Shown here piece by piece: positions 1 to 9,800 of a stretch of 64,000 bases of DNA. Every line of letters starts with the position of its first letter. Position 1 is the first letter of the stretch. The DNA is taken from positions 3,203,448 to 3,267,447 of the forward strand of contig CP054182.1 in the NCBI GenBank assembly GCA_015709675.1, given 5' to 3'. The stretch is from Ignavibacteriales bacterium (GTDB taxonomy: Bacteria; Bacteroidota; Ignavibacteria; Ignavibacteriales; Ignavibacteriaceae). The position numbers and the translations under genes are program-made. The notes below the pieces were generated by a model. It searched no databases. It had not been told where the DNA came from and saw nothing but the letters and a program-made list of their open reading frames with translations.

Positions 1-764
1 TCAACAAAATGAGTGTGAGAGTTTTCTTCTTTGGCAATGTTATACAGAACTTTTCCGTTGCTGCTTTTTCTTCCGGCAGAAAAGATTATCAGATCATTGG
101 TATTAGCAAAATCTCTCAGCTTCTTTTCACGTCCGGAAACCTGTCCGCAGATCGTATCCTTTGCATGAAACTCGACCGCGGTTTCTTCAATGGTGCCTAT
201 TTCAAGCGACACAACTTTTTCTCTCAGGGCTTTTGCAATACGGTAAAATGTATCCCTGTCCATGGTTGTCTGCGAAAACAGCACAGTTGGTTTTGAAACA
301 TCAACCGCCTCAAGCGCCTCCTCAACCGAGAGAACCACAATTGCTTCATCGTTGGTCACGCCTCTCAGACCGATTACTTCGGCATGATCTTTCTTTCCGA
401 AGATCACAACCTGAAAACTTTTATCCACAAACCGTCTGATTCGCTCCTGCACTTTTGTAACAACAGGACAGGTTGCATCTACCAGTTCAATTCCGTATTC
501 AATTGCCTTCTGATAGGTTGAAGGAGGTTCACCATGAGCACGGATTAAAACTTTACTTCCTCTTGGGATATTCGGAAAATCATCAACCGTAACCGTACTT
601 AATCCTAAATCACCAAGCCGTTTCACTTCAGCCGCGTTATGAATAATATCACCGAGTGAGTATAGAGCCGGAGCAGATTTTAATTCCGCTTCCGCAAAAT
701 CTATCGCTCTTACTACTCCCCAGCAGAAACCTGCATTTTTATCAACCGTTACTACCATATTCAT
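1..764 (-). CDS. ispH: 4-hydroxy-3-methylbut-2-enyl diphosphate reductase, C-terminus beyond window edge
   Basis: Last enzyme of the MEP isoprenoid pathway; it reduces HMBPP to IPP and DMAPP with a [4Fe-4S] cluster in the cytoplasm. Reading from the ATG at 764 (a second ATG lies at 758) gives 254 codons with no stop before the window edge, against roughly 280-300 residues for the family. The three cluster cysteines are visible in NAGFCWGV near the N-terminus, DATCPVV in the middle and DTICGQ near residue 200; IRAHGEPP is also present. It starts 26 bases after the cmk stop on the same strand, a neighbour pair seen in many bacteria, so it is probably cotranscribed with cmk. Identification is by motif and order and is firm. 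Confidence 0.95.
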   Translation of the reverse strand, partial: MNMVVTVDKNAGFCWGVVRAIDFAEAELKSAPALYSLGDIIHNAAEVKRLGDLGLSTVTVDDFPNIPRGSKVLIRAHGEPPSTYQKAIEYGIELVDATCPVVTKVQERIRRFVDKSFQVVIFGKKDHAEVIGLRGVTNDEAIVVLSVEEALEAVDVSKPTVLFSQTTMDRDTFYRIAKALREKVVSLEIGTIEETAVEFHAKDTICGQVSGREKKLRDFANTNDLIIFSAGRKSSNGKVLYNIAKEENSHTHFV

Positions 765-790
765 TCAGATCTTTTTCTTAATAAAACAAA

Positions 791-1471
791 TCAGCTGCTG
801 AATTGTTCCTCTGCACTGCGAATCTTATCAACTATCATCGTAACCTGTTCTTCAAACGTTAAGTTTGAAGTATCAATCTCTATTGCACCGTCAGCTTTTT
901 TTAAAGGGCTGACGCTCCTCCCTGAATCTTTCACATCCCTTTCGGAAAGGTTTTTTCTGATATTCGCTTCATCAACCTTTTCCGTACCTACAACTTCTTT
1001 ATATCTTCTTTTGGTCCTCTCTTCGAGAGAAGCAGTCAGAAAAAATTTCAAATCTGCATGAGGGAATACAACTGTTCCGATATCCCTCCCCTCCATTACA
1101 ACGCCTCCATTTCTCCCGATAGATCTCTGCTTGTGAATCAGTTCTTCCCTGACATCAGGTATTGAACTTATTTCGCTCACATTTTCATTAACATCAAGAG
1201 AACGAAGTCTGGAAGTAATATCCTCACCGTTCCAGAAGATTTTATTTTCACCGCCGGATGCCTCAATAGAAATCTCCGATGACTTAAGCAGTAATGAAAC
1301 CTGAGCATGACTCCCGATGATGTTCTCCCTGAGCGCCATAAATGTTACTGCCCTGTACATTGCACCGGTATCAATATAAACGTAACCGATCCGGGAAGCC
1401 ACCTCCCGGGCAGTCGTACTCTTGCCTGAACCGGCGGGACCGTCGATCGCAATGATTAATTTTTTGGGCAT
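791..1471 (-). CDS. cmk: Cytidylate kinase
   Basis: Phosphorylates CMP and dCMP with ATP in pyrimidine nucleotide metabolism; cytoplasmic. At 226 residues it has the normal length of the family. The P-loop GPAGSGKST lies at residues 11-19, followed by YIDTGAMYRA, the CMP-binding MEGRDIGTVVFP and the lid segment with ERTKRRY and the RD..D.GR pattern before SPLKKADGA. It lies between dnaX (135 bases upstream) and ispH (26 bases downstream), all on the minus strand. I see no clear terminator in the dnaX-cmk gap, so it may be read from the lon promoter or from its own. Confidence 0.96.
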   Translation of the reverse strand: MPKKLIIAIDGPAGSGKSTTAREVASRIGYVYIDTGAMYRAVTFMALRENIIGSHAQVSLLLKSSEISIEASGGENKIFWNGEDITSRLRSLDVNENVSEISSIPDVREELIHKQRSIGRNGGVVMEGRDIGTVVFPHADLKFFLTASLEERTKRRYKEVVGTEKVDEANIRKNLSERDVKDSGRSVSPLKKADGAIEIDTSNLTFEEQVTMIVDKIRSAEEQFSS

Positions 1472-1606
1472 AGTAAGGAAAATTACGGAAAAAAGCGCTA
1501 AATTACAATTCTGCTCCCCGTTCCAGACCCCTTTTAATTACTGATATTTACTGGCCCCTTTTTTCCTTAATTGGCAGCAAAAGTGGTTATAATGCAGAAC
1601 TCCGGC

Positions 1607-3235
1607 TCAGGCAATTCTTTCTCCCCCTAAAATCTCCGTAATTGCCTTTTCGAACGGGTCATTTTTCATCTGCGAAGCGGTTGATTTGGTGATGTAGGAT
1701 TCAATATCTGCCGCTTTTTCTTCTGAGGGTCTTCCGGTGAGACTAAAAATTATCCTGAATTCCCTTCCGGTAATCTTTTCAAATTCGGTTGAAAGCTGGC
1801 CGGCAAGCCCCTGGAGCATTTCTCTGGTGCGGAAATCAGGAACCTGAATATCTATTTCCCCGCGAAATTCAGAACGGATTTTTGCTCCGGAAAGACTGTC
1901 TCCAAAAGCCAGGTGCAGCGATTTATCATAAACCACTTTTTTTCTGATCTGTTCAAAAGCAAAGTTCAGGTCATCAGTTTTTTCAGGCTGAGGCTGTCTG
2001 ACTGCTTCTGGTTTTTCCACTGTTTCCGGTGAAGCTATGACCGGGGATGGAGCAGGTTCGGATTTTTTTTCAGCTAAGGACTTTTTTTTTTCGCCCCCGG
2101 CCGGGGAATCTGACAACTGGCTTATCAGTTCCGAAATCCTTGTAGAGTTTTCAAGAGAGATAAGAAATGACAGAGTCAGTTCAAATTTTATCCGGTGATT
2201 CTGGGAGGATTTCATTTCATACAGAGACCGGGTAATAAATGATATCAGCCGGAGAATGTCCCCCTCACTGAATCGGGTTGCGTAAGTTTTGTAAAGTGAT
2301 TTATATTCATCTGCTGTTTCAAGAAGTGAATCGGAGCCGGTAGCCGTCACGGTCAGCAGATTTCGAAGATGCTCTGTATATCCTTCAAGGTAATCATTAA
2401 AACTCCATCCGTGACGATAGACCTCATCCGAAAGCTCAAATGCCACCTTAAAGTCTTTGTCAAGAATTGCTTTGGTCAGCTTAAAGTATGATTCGTCATC
2501 AATCAGATTCAGCAGCGAGATTACCGTTGAGTAATCCACCTCTTTGCCGCAAAACGCAACAGTCTGGTCAAAGAAACTCTCCGCATCGCGAAGCCCTCCT
2601 TCAGCACGGCGGGCAATCAGCGTAAGTGTTTTGTCATCAATGGTGACCCCTTCGCTGGTTGCTATATATCTGAGCTGATCTTTAATAACATCCACCTTTA
2701 TCCGGCGGAAGTCATACCGCTGGCACCTTGAGACAATGGTAATGGGGACTTTCTGAATTTCCGTGGTAGCAAAGATAAAGATGATATTTGGCGGCGGTTC
2801 TTCGAGAGTTTTAAGGAATGCATTGAAGGATTCCTTCGTGAGCATGTGAACTTCATCAATGATATATACTTTATATTTGCCGTGTGTCGGGGCAAACTTT
2901 ACCGAATCGCGAAGCGTACGGACGTCATCAATACCGCGGTTGGAGGCAGCGTCAATTTCTATAACATCAACATACTGGCTTGTTTTAAAATTTTCACAGC
3001 TTTTGCAAGAGTCGCAGGGTTCAGCCCCCTGGAGATTTTCACAGTTCAGCGTTTTGGCGAGTATTCTTGCCGTTGTGGTTTTTCCAACCCCCCTGGGTCC
3101 CGTAAACAGATAAGCATGAGCTACTCTTCCAAGCGTAATAGCATTCTTCAGTGTGGAGGTGATGTGTTCCTGTCCAACGACTTCGGAAAACTTGAGAGGG
3201 CGGTATTTTCGCGCTGAAACGGTAAAGCTGCTCAT
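1607..3235 (-). CDS. dnaX: DNA polymerase III subunit gamma/tau
   Basis: Clamp-loader ATPase that opens the sliding clamp and, in the tau form, couples polymerase to the replisome. The AAA+ module is complete: Walker A GPRGVGKT at 46-53, four zinc cysteines C65, C74, C77, C80, Walker B IIDEVH at 125-130, sensor FATTE near 155 and the arginine finger in SRC at 169-171. Residues from about 370 are a low-complexity Lys/Pro/Glu linker, then a C-terminal tau-like domain to 542. The linker is encoded across a run of ten A residues where both alternative frames stop at once (see the separate entry). The ATG at 3235 lies 3 bases after the stop of the fRMsr gene, so translation is likely coupled. Confidence 0.97.
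   Translation of the reverse strand: MSSFTVSARKYRPLKFSEVVGQEHITSTLKNAITLGRVAHAYLFTGPRGVGKTTTARILAKTLNCENLQGAEPCDSCKSCENFKTSQYVDVIEIDAASNRGIDDVRTLRDSVKFAPTHGKYKVYIIDEVHMLTKESFNAFLKTLEEPPPNIIFIFATTEIQKVPITIVSRCQRYDFRRIKVDVIKDQLRYIATSEGVTIDDKTLTLIARRAEGGLRDAESFFDQTVAFCGKEVDYSTVISLLNLIDDESYFKLTKAILDKDFKVAFELSDEVYRHGWSFNDYLEGYTEHLRNLLTVTATGSDSLLETADEYKSLYKTYATRFSEGDILRLISFITRSLYEMKSSQNHRIKFELTLSFLISLENSTRISELISQLSDSPAGGEKKKSLAEKKSEPAPSPVIASPETVEKPEAVRQPQPEKTDDLNFAFEQIRKKVVYDKSLHLAFGDSLSGAKIRSEFRGEIDIQVPDFRTREMLQGLAGQLSTEFEKITGREFRIIFSLTGRPSEEKAADIESYITKSTASQMKNDPFEKAITEILGGERIA
2070..2106 (-). promoter_or_regulatory. Candidate dnaX slippage site (A10 run with adjacent hairpin)
   Basis: On the coding strand the linker contains ten consecutive A residues (2091-2082), reading as codons for E382, K, K, K. 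Adding one A (equivalent to a -1 shift) reads three more codons (V L S) into TGA at 2072-2070; removing one A (a +1 shift) reads AGT CCT then TAG at 2076-2074. Either would give a protein of about 387-388 residues holding only the ATPase core, like the gamma form. Just upstream is the self-complementary CCCCGGCCGGGG (2106-2095). Thermus dnaX is known to use transcriptional slippage on an A run; E. coli uses ribosomal -1 shifting. Which applies here is inference. Confidence 0.6.
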
Positions 3236-3238
3236 ATA

Positions 3239-3754
3239 TCAGTTAATGCTTCCTGATGTTCCTGTTAAAACTTTTTTATTGATAAAATCACACAATTCTT
3301 CAAGATATTTCTGATCAGTTTCATTGAATGCGTGATAAAAATAACTGTCAAGATCAAGAACGCCGTAAAGTTCACTCCCCCGGAATACCGGGACCACGAT
3401 TTCACTTCTTGAACCGTCATCGCAGGCTATATGCCCGGGAAATTTCTCCACATCCGGAACGATCTCGGTTTTCCTGTTCTTTGCTGCTGTACCGCAGACT
3501 CCTCTGCCGATGGCAATTGAGGTACAGGCAATCTTTCCCTGAAACGGTCCAAGCCAGAGAGTGTTTTCCCTCAGTATATAAAAGCCGGCCCAGCTGATTT
3601 TTGGAAAACTCTGCTTCAAAGCCGCTGTGATATTGGCCAGAGAAGTCATCACGGGTTCCCCGGGAGTGACGAGCGATTGTATCTGGGGGAGAAGTTCTCT
3701 ATATATCTCCTCATCCTTCAGATTGCTGCCGGAGAATATCAGCTGCTCACTCAT
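3239..3754 (-). CDS. msrC: Free methionine-(R)-sulfoxide reductase (GAF-domain fRMsr)
   Basis: Repairs oxidised free methionine (R epimer), a cytoplasmic antioxidant role. The 171 residues form one GAF domain with the family signature: SWAGFYIL near 54, LGPFQGK at 68-74, GRGVCGTA at 83-90, FPGHIACD at 105-112 and SRSEIVVP. The three redox cysteines C77, C87 and C111 have the same spacing (10 and 24) as in the E. coli enzyme, so activity is expected. It sits between lon (1 base upstream) and dnaX (3 bases downstream), which indicates one transcript. The link to dnaX has no obvious functional meaning; the link to Lon fits protein and oxidative damage control. Confidence 0.92.
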   Translation of the reverse strand: MSEQLIFSGSNLKDEEIYRELLPQIQSLVTPGEPVMTSLANITAALKQSFPKISWAGFYILRENTLWLGPFQGKIACTSIAIGRGVCGTAAKNRKTEIVPDVEKFPGHIACDDGSRSEIVVPVFRGSELYGVLDLDSYFYHAFNETDQKYLEELCDFINKKVLTGTSGSIN

Positions 3755-3755
3755 A

Positions 3756-6164
3756 TCAGCGTTTCTTTCCAGCCGGTTTCTTTTTAAGATTCATGGTAAT
3801 TTCAGGGAGTGTTTCACTCACCGCCTGAGGAATGGTTGAAACAGGAGTTATAATCAATCCCTCAAGAATCGGTTTTGGTATTTCCTGAAGGTCAATCTGA
3901 TTTTCCTTTGGAATAAGAACCTTTTTAATACCATTTTTTCTTGCCGCGAGCAGCTTTTCATTCAGCCCGCCGATGGGAAATACTTCTCCGCGGAGCGTAA
4001 TTTCACCTGTCATTGCGATATCACCCGCGACCGGTTTACCGGTTATGGCTGAGAGCATGGCAATGGTAAGTGTTATACCAGCCGACGGACCGTCTTTGGG
4101 TATGGCTCCGGCAGGAAGGTGGATATGAATTTCCTTCCCCTTAAAATACTCATCTTCAATGCCAAAGAGTGCAGCGTTTGAGCGTATATAACTCAGTGCT
4201 GCATGCGCTGATTCGCGCATCACTTCACCGAGTTGTCCGGTCAGCGTCAGTTTTTCTGCTCCCGGCATAATGGAAACATCCACACTTAATATATCTCCTC
4301 CCACACTCGTCCAGGCAAGTCCAGTCACAGACCCGACTTTAGAGGCAGTAGCATGTTTCTGCTGTTTATATTTGGGGATACCAAGAAACTCCGCAACTTT
4401 TTTCGAGTCAATCACGAATTGCTTTGGCTTCCTGCTCTTTTTTTCTTTACCGCCGTTTTTCTCAAGAATATTCTTTGCAGTCTTCCGGAGAACAGACGCA
4501 ATCTCTCGTTCAAGATTTCTTACACCGGCTTCCCGTGTATAATTATTGATAACCGAAAGAATAGCATCATCCTTAAAGCTGACATGGTAATCCACCAGAC
4601 CATGATTCTCTACCTGCTTTGGTATAATGTGACGCTTGGCTATTTCAAGTTTATCCATTTCAAGATAACTTGAAAGCTCAATAATTTCCATCCTGTCCTG
4701 CAGCGGCAGAGGAATGGTATATCTCACATTCGCCGTGGTAATGAACATGACATTGGAAAGATCATAATCCACTTCAAGATAATGATCCTGGAAGGTATGA
4801 TTCTGCTCAGGATCAAGAACTTCAAGCATGGCTGAAGCCGGATCGCCTCTGAAATCAGATGTCAGTTTATCAATTTCATCCAGCAGGATAACAGGATTAA
4901 CCGTCCCTGCTCTTTTCATTGCCATGATAATCTTACCCGGCATCGAACCGATATATGTTCTTCTGTGTCCGCGGATTTCTGCTTCATCACGGACACCGCC
5001 GAGACTGATCCTTACAAACTCTCTTCCGAGGGCCCGTGCAATTGATCTGCCAAGTGAGGTTTTTCCAACACCGGGAGGACCTACCAGACAGAGTATCTGT
5101 CCCCTCATCTTCTTCACCATATTCAGAACTGCAATATGTTCTGCAATTCTCTCTTTGGGCTTGTCAAGTCCGTAATGATCCTCATTAAGAACCTTCATAA
5201 CGTTATGTATATCAAGACGGTCTTCACTCTTTTTACTCCACGGGAGAGAGATGAGGACATCCAGATAATTTCTTATTACAGTGTATTCCGGAGAGAGTGG
5301 CGGAATTTTCTTTAATTTATTCAGTTCTTCGGTTGCCTTATCAAATGCAACCTGCGGCATACCCGCTTCTTTAATTGCCTCACGGAGTTTCATTACTTCT
5401 GGTGATGAATCTTCATCCTCCCCGAGTTCATCCTGAAGAATTTTTATCTGCTCAGAGATAATAAACTTTCTCTGTGTTTTGGCGATATTCTCCTGAACTT
5501 TGCCGTCAATTTCAATTTCAATCTTCAGAATATCAATCTCGGTATTCAGCATTTTAATCAGCTCAAAATACTGTTCTCTCAGACTGTAAATTGAAAGAAG
5601 ACGCTGTTTATTTTCAATTGACTGGGTGATATTGGCAGCAATGAAAAAGAGTTTTTTCTGCGGGTCATCAATCAGGTCAATTGAGGCAGCTAAATCCTGA
5701 TTGCCCGTTTTGCTCAGTTTCAGATACTCCTTAAAAAGCGTGGTAGACTGCCTGACCAGAGCATCAATTTCGTTGGTATTGGTTACCCCCGGAAGCAGGA
5801 AATCAACGGTTGCCTCAAAAAATTCTTTTCTCTCGGTAAAAGAGACAATTTTTCCCTGTACCAGACCATCAACCAGAACTTTCATCAATCCGTTTGGCAG
5901 ACGTACCATCTGCTGAATCCTGGCAATTGTACCTTCCAGATACAGGTCTTCCTTCGTTGGGTTTTCAACTGAGGAGCGGATTTGCGTGGTAAGGAAAAGT
6001 ATCTTACCTGCTTCCATGGCATGATTTGCAGCGGTGATGGACTGCTCCCTGCCTACCAGCACCGGATAAATCATAAACGGAAAAATTACCATATCCCTGA
6101 GGGGAAGTACCGGCATTACCCGGGGGATTTCTATTTCCCCGGTCTGTTCTGCCTTATTTTTCAT
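3756..6164 (-). CDS. lon: ATP-dependent Lon protease
   Basis: Cytoplasmic AAA+ serine protease that degrades misfolded and some regulatory proteins. At 802 residues it is a standard bacterial LonA: N-terminal substrate domain (about 1-200), coiled helical region, AAA+ module with Walker A GPPGVGKTS near 360 and Walker B ILLDEIDK, then the protease domain. The catalytic dyad is visible as S694 in KDGPSAG and K737 in GGLNEKLLAA, 43 residues apart as in E. coli. First gene of the minus-strand block lon-fRMsr-dnaX(-cmk-ispH); only one base separates its stop from the next start. A Bacteroidota-type -7 element lies about 30 bases upstream. Confidence 0.98.
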   Translation of the reverse strand: MKNKAEQTGEIEIPRVMPVLPLRDMVIFPFMIYPVLVGREQSITAANHAMEAGKILFLTTQIRSSVENPTKEDLYLEGTIARIQQMVRLPNGLMKVLVDGLVQGKIVSFTERKEFFEATVDFLLPGVTNTNEIDALVRQSTTLFKEYLKLSKTGNQDLAASIDLIDDPQKKLFFIAANITQSIENKQRLLSIYSLREQYFELIKMLNTEIDILKIEIEIDGKVQENIAKTQRKFIISEQIKILQDELGEDEDSSPEVMKLREAIKEAGMPQVAFDKATEELNKLKKIPPLSPEYTVIRNYLDVLISLPWSKKSEDRLDIHNVMKVLNEDHYGLDKPKERIAEHIAVLNMVKKMRGQILCLVGPPGVGKTSLGRSIARALGREFVRISLGGVRDEAEIRGHRRTYIGSMPGKIIMAMKRAGTVNPVILLDEIDKLTSDFRGDPASAMLEVLDPEQNHTFQDHYLEVDYDLSNVMFITTANVRYTIPLPLQDRMEIIELSSYLEMDKLEIAKRHIIPKQVENHGLVDYHVSFKDDAILSVINNYTREAGVRNLEREIASVLRKTAKNILEKNGGKEKKSRKPKQFVIDSKKVAEFLGIPKYKQQKHATASKVGSVTGLAWTSVGGDILSVDVSIMPGAEKLTLTGQLGEVMRESAHAALSYIRSNAALFGIEDEYFKGKEIHIHLPAGAIPKDGPSAGITLTIAMLSAITGKPVAGDIAMTGEITLRGEVFPIGGLNEKLLAARKNGIKKVLIPKENQIDLQEIPKPILEGLIITPVSTIPQAVSETLPEITMNLKKKPAGKKR

Positions 6165-6195
6165 AAAGTATCAGCTTTCCAAGTCATCGAAAATT

Positions 6196-6203
6196 CAAAC
6201 CTA
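6196..6203 (-). promoter_or_regulatory. Possible -7 promoter element of the lon operon
   Basis: On the minus strand the sequence reads TAGGTTTG, matching the Bacteroidota TAnnTTTG element, 32 bases before the lon start. I see no TTG at the expected 17-23 base distance upstream, so only half of the promoter is supported. Confidence 0.35.
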
Positions 6204-6302
6204 AAAGTTACCAAAATTCCGCCCGTCCTTCAAGATAAAAGACCTCAGACCCCCTGAATGGCATTGACACTCAGGGTAATATGGCTGGTAAAACTCCCCC
6301 CG

Positions 6303-6335
6303 TTTTGAGATTTAGAAATTTTTTCTGTATGTTTG
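6303..6335 (+). promoter_or_regulatory. Bacteroidota-type promoter of the metal-efflux operon
   Basis: TTTTG at 6303-6307 and TATGTTTG at 6328-6335 are separated by 20 bases, matching the Bacteroidota consensus TTTG-(17-23)-TAnnTTTG. The first start codon of the operon follows at 6340, so the transcript would have almost no leader. I see no dyad for a metal-sensing repressor next to it. Confidence 0.6.
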
Positions 6336-6339
6336 CGAT

Positions 6340-6750
6340 ATGAAAGTCTTACGATTTGCCATTTTAACAATCTATCTGACCGGAGTACTCAATATTCCGG
6401 TACTTGCACATTACTGTGCGATGGAGGAATCGTTTAGTCTTCAGGAGTGCGCAATGTGCTCCGAACCGGAAGAAATTACCTGCTGCTCTGAGTCAGGAGA
6501 GTCACCAGTTAAGGAAAAGTTTGAATCTTCCTTACTGGAATGCTGTTCAACAGAAATTACTGATTCCAATCTTGATAATCAGATCGCAGTTTCACAGAAG
6601 AATTTTCTCACTTCTGAACTTTCTGCTGTTGCTCTGCTGAGCGAAATCCCTGGCAAGGTAATTCTTTCCTACAGTTCCTGTGATTCTGATACTTCTCCCC
6701 CGGACCGGGGAATTCCCATCTACTTATTTCATAATATTCTTCTGATCTGA
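6340..6750 (+). CDS. Small exported Cys-rich protein (HYC_CC_PP-like)
   Basis: A 136-residue protein with an N-terminal signal peptide (residues 1-23, ending in PVLA) followed at once by HYC (24-26), CxxC at 37-40, a CC pair at 48-49, a second CC at 68-69 and a late Cys before SPPDRG. This HYC, CC, PP order fits the small Bacteroidota family named after those motifs, whose function is unknown but which is often found beside heavy-metal efflux genes. Here it is the first gene of a CusABC-like operon, 86 bases before the pump. A role in periplasmic copper or thiophilic-metal binding is inference from cysteine content and position. Confidence 0.65.
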   Translation: MKVLRFAILTIYLTGVLNIPVLAHYCAMEESFSLQECAMCSEPEEITCCSESGESPVKEKFESSLLECCSTEITDSNLDNQIAVSQKNFLTSELSAVALLSEIPGKVILSYSSCDSDTSPPDRGIPIYLFHNILLI

Positions 6751-6836
6751 GAATCTCCAAGGATTAATGTAATTCTGAGAAGGCCTTATTAATTCAGGCT
6801 CTTCTCCGTTATTTTATTAACTTAAGTAGATTCATC

Positions 6837-9800
6837 ATGATTGAAAAAATTATTGACTGGTCGGCTAAAAACCGTTTCCTGGTCATCATCCTTTATATAC
6901 TTCTGACGGCAGCCGGATTGTATTCTCTTTACAATCTGAATATTGACGCCATTCCTGATCTTTCTGAAAATCAGGTAATTGTATATACAGAATGGATGGG
7001 GCGGTCAGCCGAAATTGTTGAGAACCAGCTCACATTCCCTCTTGTTTCAGCATTGCAGGGGCTCTCTGACGTAAAAGATATCAGAGGAAGCTCCATGTTC
7101 GGAATGTCATTCATCTTTGTCATATTTGAAGAAGATGTTGATTTAAAGCGGGCAAGATCTCAGGTTCTCGAAAAACTTTCATCTATCCAATCCTCCCTCC
7201 CCCAGGGAGCAAAACCTGTGCTCGGTCCGGACGGAACCGGTGTTGGGCACATTCTCTGGTACACGCTGCGGAGCGAAAAACACGACCTGGCAGAACTTCG
7301 TTCACTGCAGGACTGGTTTGTTAAACTGCGGCTTTCATCCGTTCCCGGCGTCGCAGAAGTAGCAAGTATCGGAGGATTCGTAAAGCAGTACCAGATTATC
7401 CTGAATCCTGAAAAACTTTCCTATTTTGGTATAGCTCCGGCGTTAGTCACTGATGCACTCAGGAAAAGCAACAGTGAGGCAGGTGGCCGGATTCTGGAAA
7501 TGACTGATACTGAATACTACGTCCGTGGCAAAGGTTATTTCACCAGCCTTGATGACATAGCGAACGTTGTGGTCACCACACTCCCCGGAGGAAGAGCAGT
7601 ATATGTTAAAGATATTGCAGATGTCAGCTTTGGCACCGAACTTCGGCGCGGGCTGCTGGATGCTGATGGTGAGGGGGAGGTTACCGGCGGTATCATCGTC
7701 ATGCAAAATGGTGAAAACGCAAAAGAGGTAATTGACCGGGTCAAAGAAAAAATGGAGGAGATTACGCCCGGACTGCCCGAAGGCGTTTCCATTCATATAG
7801 ATTATGACCGCAGCGAACTGATTGTTGCTGCTGTTTCCACCCTGGAGCGTGCGCTGCTTGAAGCCGCTATAACGGTCTCTCTTATGGTTGCCATATTCCT
7901 CCTCCATTTCAGAAGTATCGTCAGAATTCTGATCGAGATTCCGGTGGCTGTCATTCTTTCCTTTATTCTGATGTATATATTTGACATCACGACCAACATT
8001 ATGAGCCTTGGCGGTATTATCATTGCTATAGGAGTTATTGTTGACTCTTCTATCGTGATGGTGGAAAATGCCTACCGAAATATTGCTGCCAAGATAAAAG
8101 AAAAGGGAGTGCTATCTGATCAGGATTATAAAGAGATTTCCGTTAATTCAGCCAAACAGGTTGGCAGGGCAATCTTTTTCTCCGAACTGATGATCTTCAT
8201 CTCATTTGTACCGGTGTTCTTGCTTACCGGACAGGAAGGAAAACTCTTTACACCGCTGGCGTTTACAAAATCTTTTGTCATGCTAAGTTCAGCGGTCATT
8301 TCCATCTCTCTGATTCCGGTGATGATGACCTTCCTGATGAGGGGTAAATTCCGGTCTGAGTCAGAAAATCCGGTAACCGGATTTTTTATGAAGCTTTATC
8401 AGCCGGTTATCAGATTCGCGCTTAAGTACCGGAAGACCGTACTGGCAGTTAATATCATCGCCCTGCTTGCTGCCGTTCCGGTATATATGAATACCGGCTC
8501 GGAATTTATGCCCTCACTTGATGAAGGCTCACTTCTATTTATGCCTGTAACACTCCCCAACGTATCAATCACCGAGGCAAAAAGAATACTCACCTTGCAG
8601 GATAAAATCATTAAATCGGTACCGGAGGTGTCAACTGTTCTTGGTAAAGCAGGCCGGGGAGAAACAGCAACTGACAATGCTCCCCTTAGCATGATTGAGA
8701 CCATCATCATCCTCAAACCCCATGATCAGTGGAGACCCGGACTCACGAAGAACGATATCATAAATGAACTTGACGCAAAACTGAGAATGCCCGGCGTCAG
8801 AAATGGCTGGACTCAGCCCATTATAAACAGGATAAATATGCTTTCAACCGGAGTACGTTCCGATCTGGGTCTCAAGATCTACGGCACAAATCCTGATACG
8901 CTGGATTTTTATGCTGTTAAAGCAGAGAACCTCCTCAAAAACGTTGAAGGAATCAGCCAGCCATTTGCTGAGAGAAATCTGGGCGGGCTATATGTTGATA
9001 TCAAACTCAAACCCGAAGCAGCTAGGTATGGCTTAACATCAGGTGAACTTAACTTTATAATCGAATCCCTGATCGGAGGAGAAAAAATCTCTGAGGTAAT
9101 AAACGGGAGAGAACGATTCCCGGTAAACGTAAGATATTCCCCTGCATCTCGGGATGATATAGATGCTTTAAGGAATCTGCTCATTCCTGTCTCAGTTGGC
9201 GGCACTGCTTCTTTGCAGCCGCAAGGCGCAGCTGTTTCAGCAGCCTCAGCACCCATGGGAGGGATGAACGGCATGAGTGGCGGTTCTTCAGTCCCTCAGG
9301 CAAAGAATGTGCAGGAAACCGGATCAGATGCATCATCTTTGCTTAATTCCGGTGCATCTTCTCAGTGGGTTACTCTTTCATCCATAGCCGAAATTTCAAT
9401 TGTTCCGGGAGCATCTATGATCAATAGTGAAAACGGATTTTTGCGCTCTATTGTATATACAAACGTCAGCGGCCGCGACCTTGGAAGCACGGTAGAGGAT
9501 GCGGACGAAGTTATCTCTGCCGGGCTAAAACTGCCCCCGGGATATACTTATGAATGGGGCGGACAGTATGAAAACAAGATGAACGCGCAAAAACGGCTTC
9601 AGTATATCGTTCCCCTCGTACTGGTTGTTATTTTTATGCTCCTTTATATAACACTGCGGGATTTCAAGGAGGCATTTGTCGTAATGCTTTCAGTCCCCTT
9701 TGCCCTTATCGGAGGTATTTTCATGATTTATCTGCTCGACTATAACTTCTCCGTTGCTGTCTGGGTCGGCTTTATCGCTCTCTATGGAATAGCGGTAGAA

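Noticed and set aside
2063-2070. Second A run (A8) in dnaX as the frameshift site
   Set aside because: A -1 shift there does not meet a stop at once and would add a long unrelated tail; the A10 run is the better site.
4828-5175. Open frame antisense to lon (and similar frames opposite pruA, cusA and the T9SS genes)
   Set aside because: These follow the codon structure of the real gene on the other strand and show no domain, start signal or independent composition.
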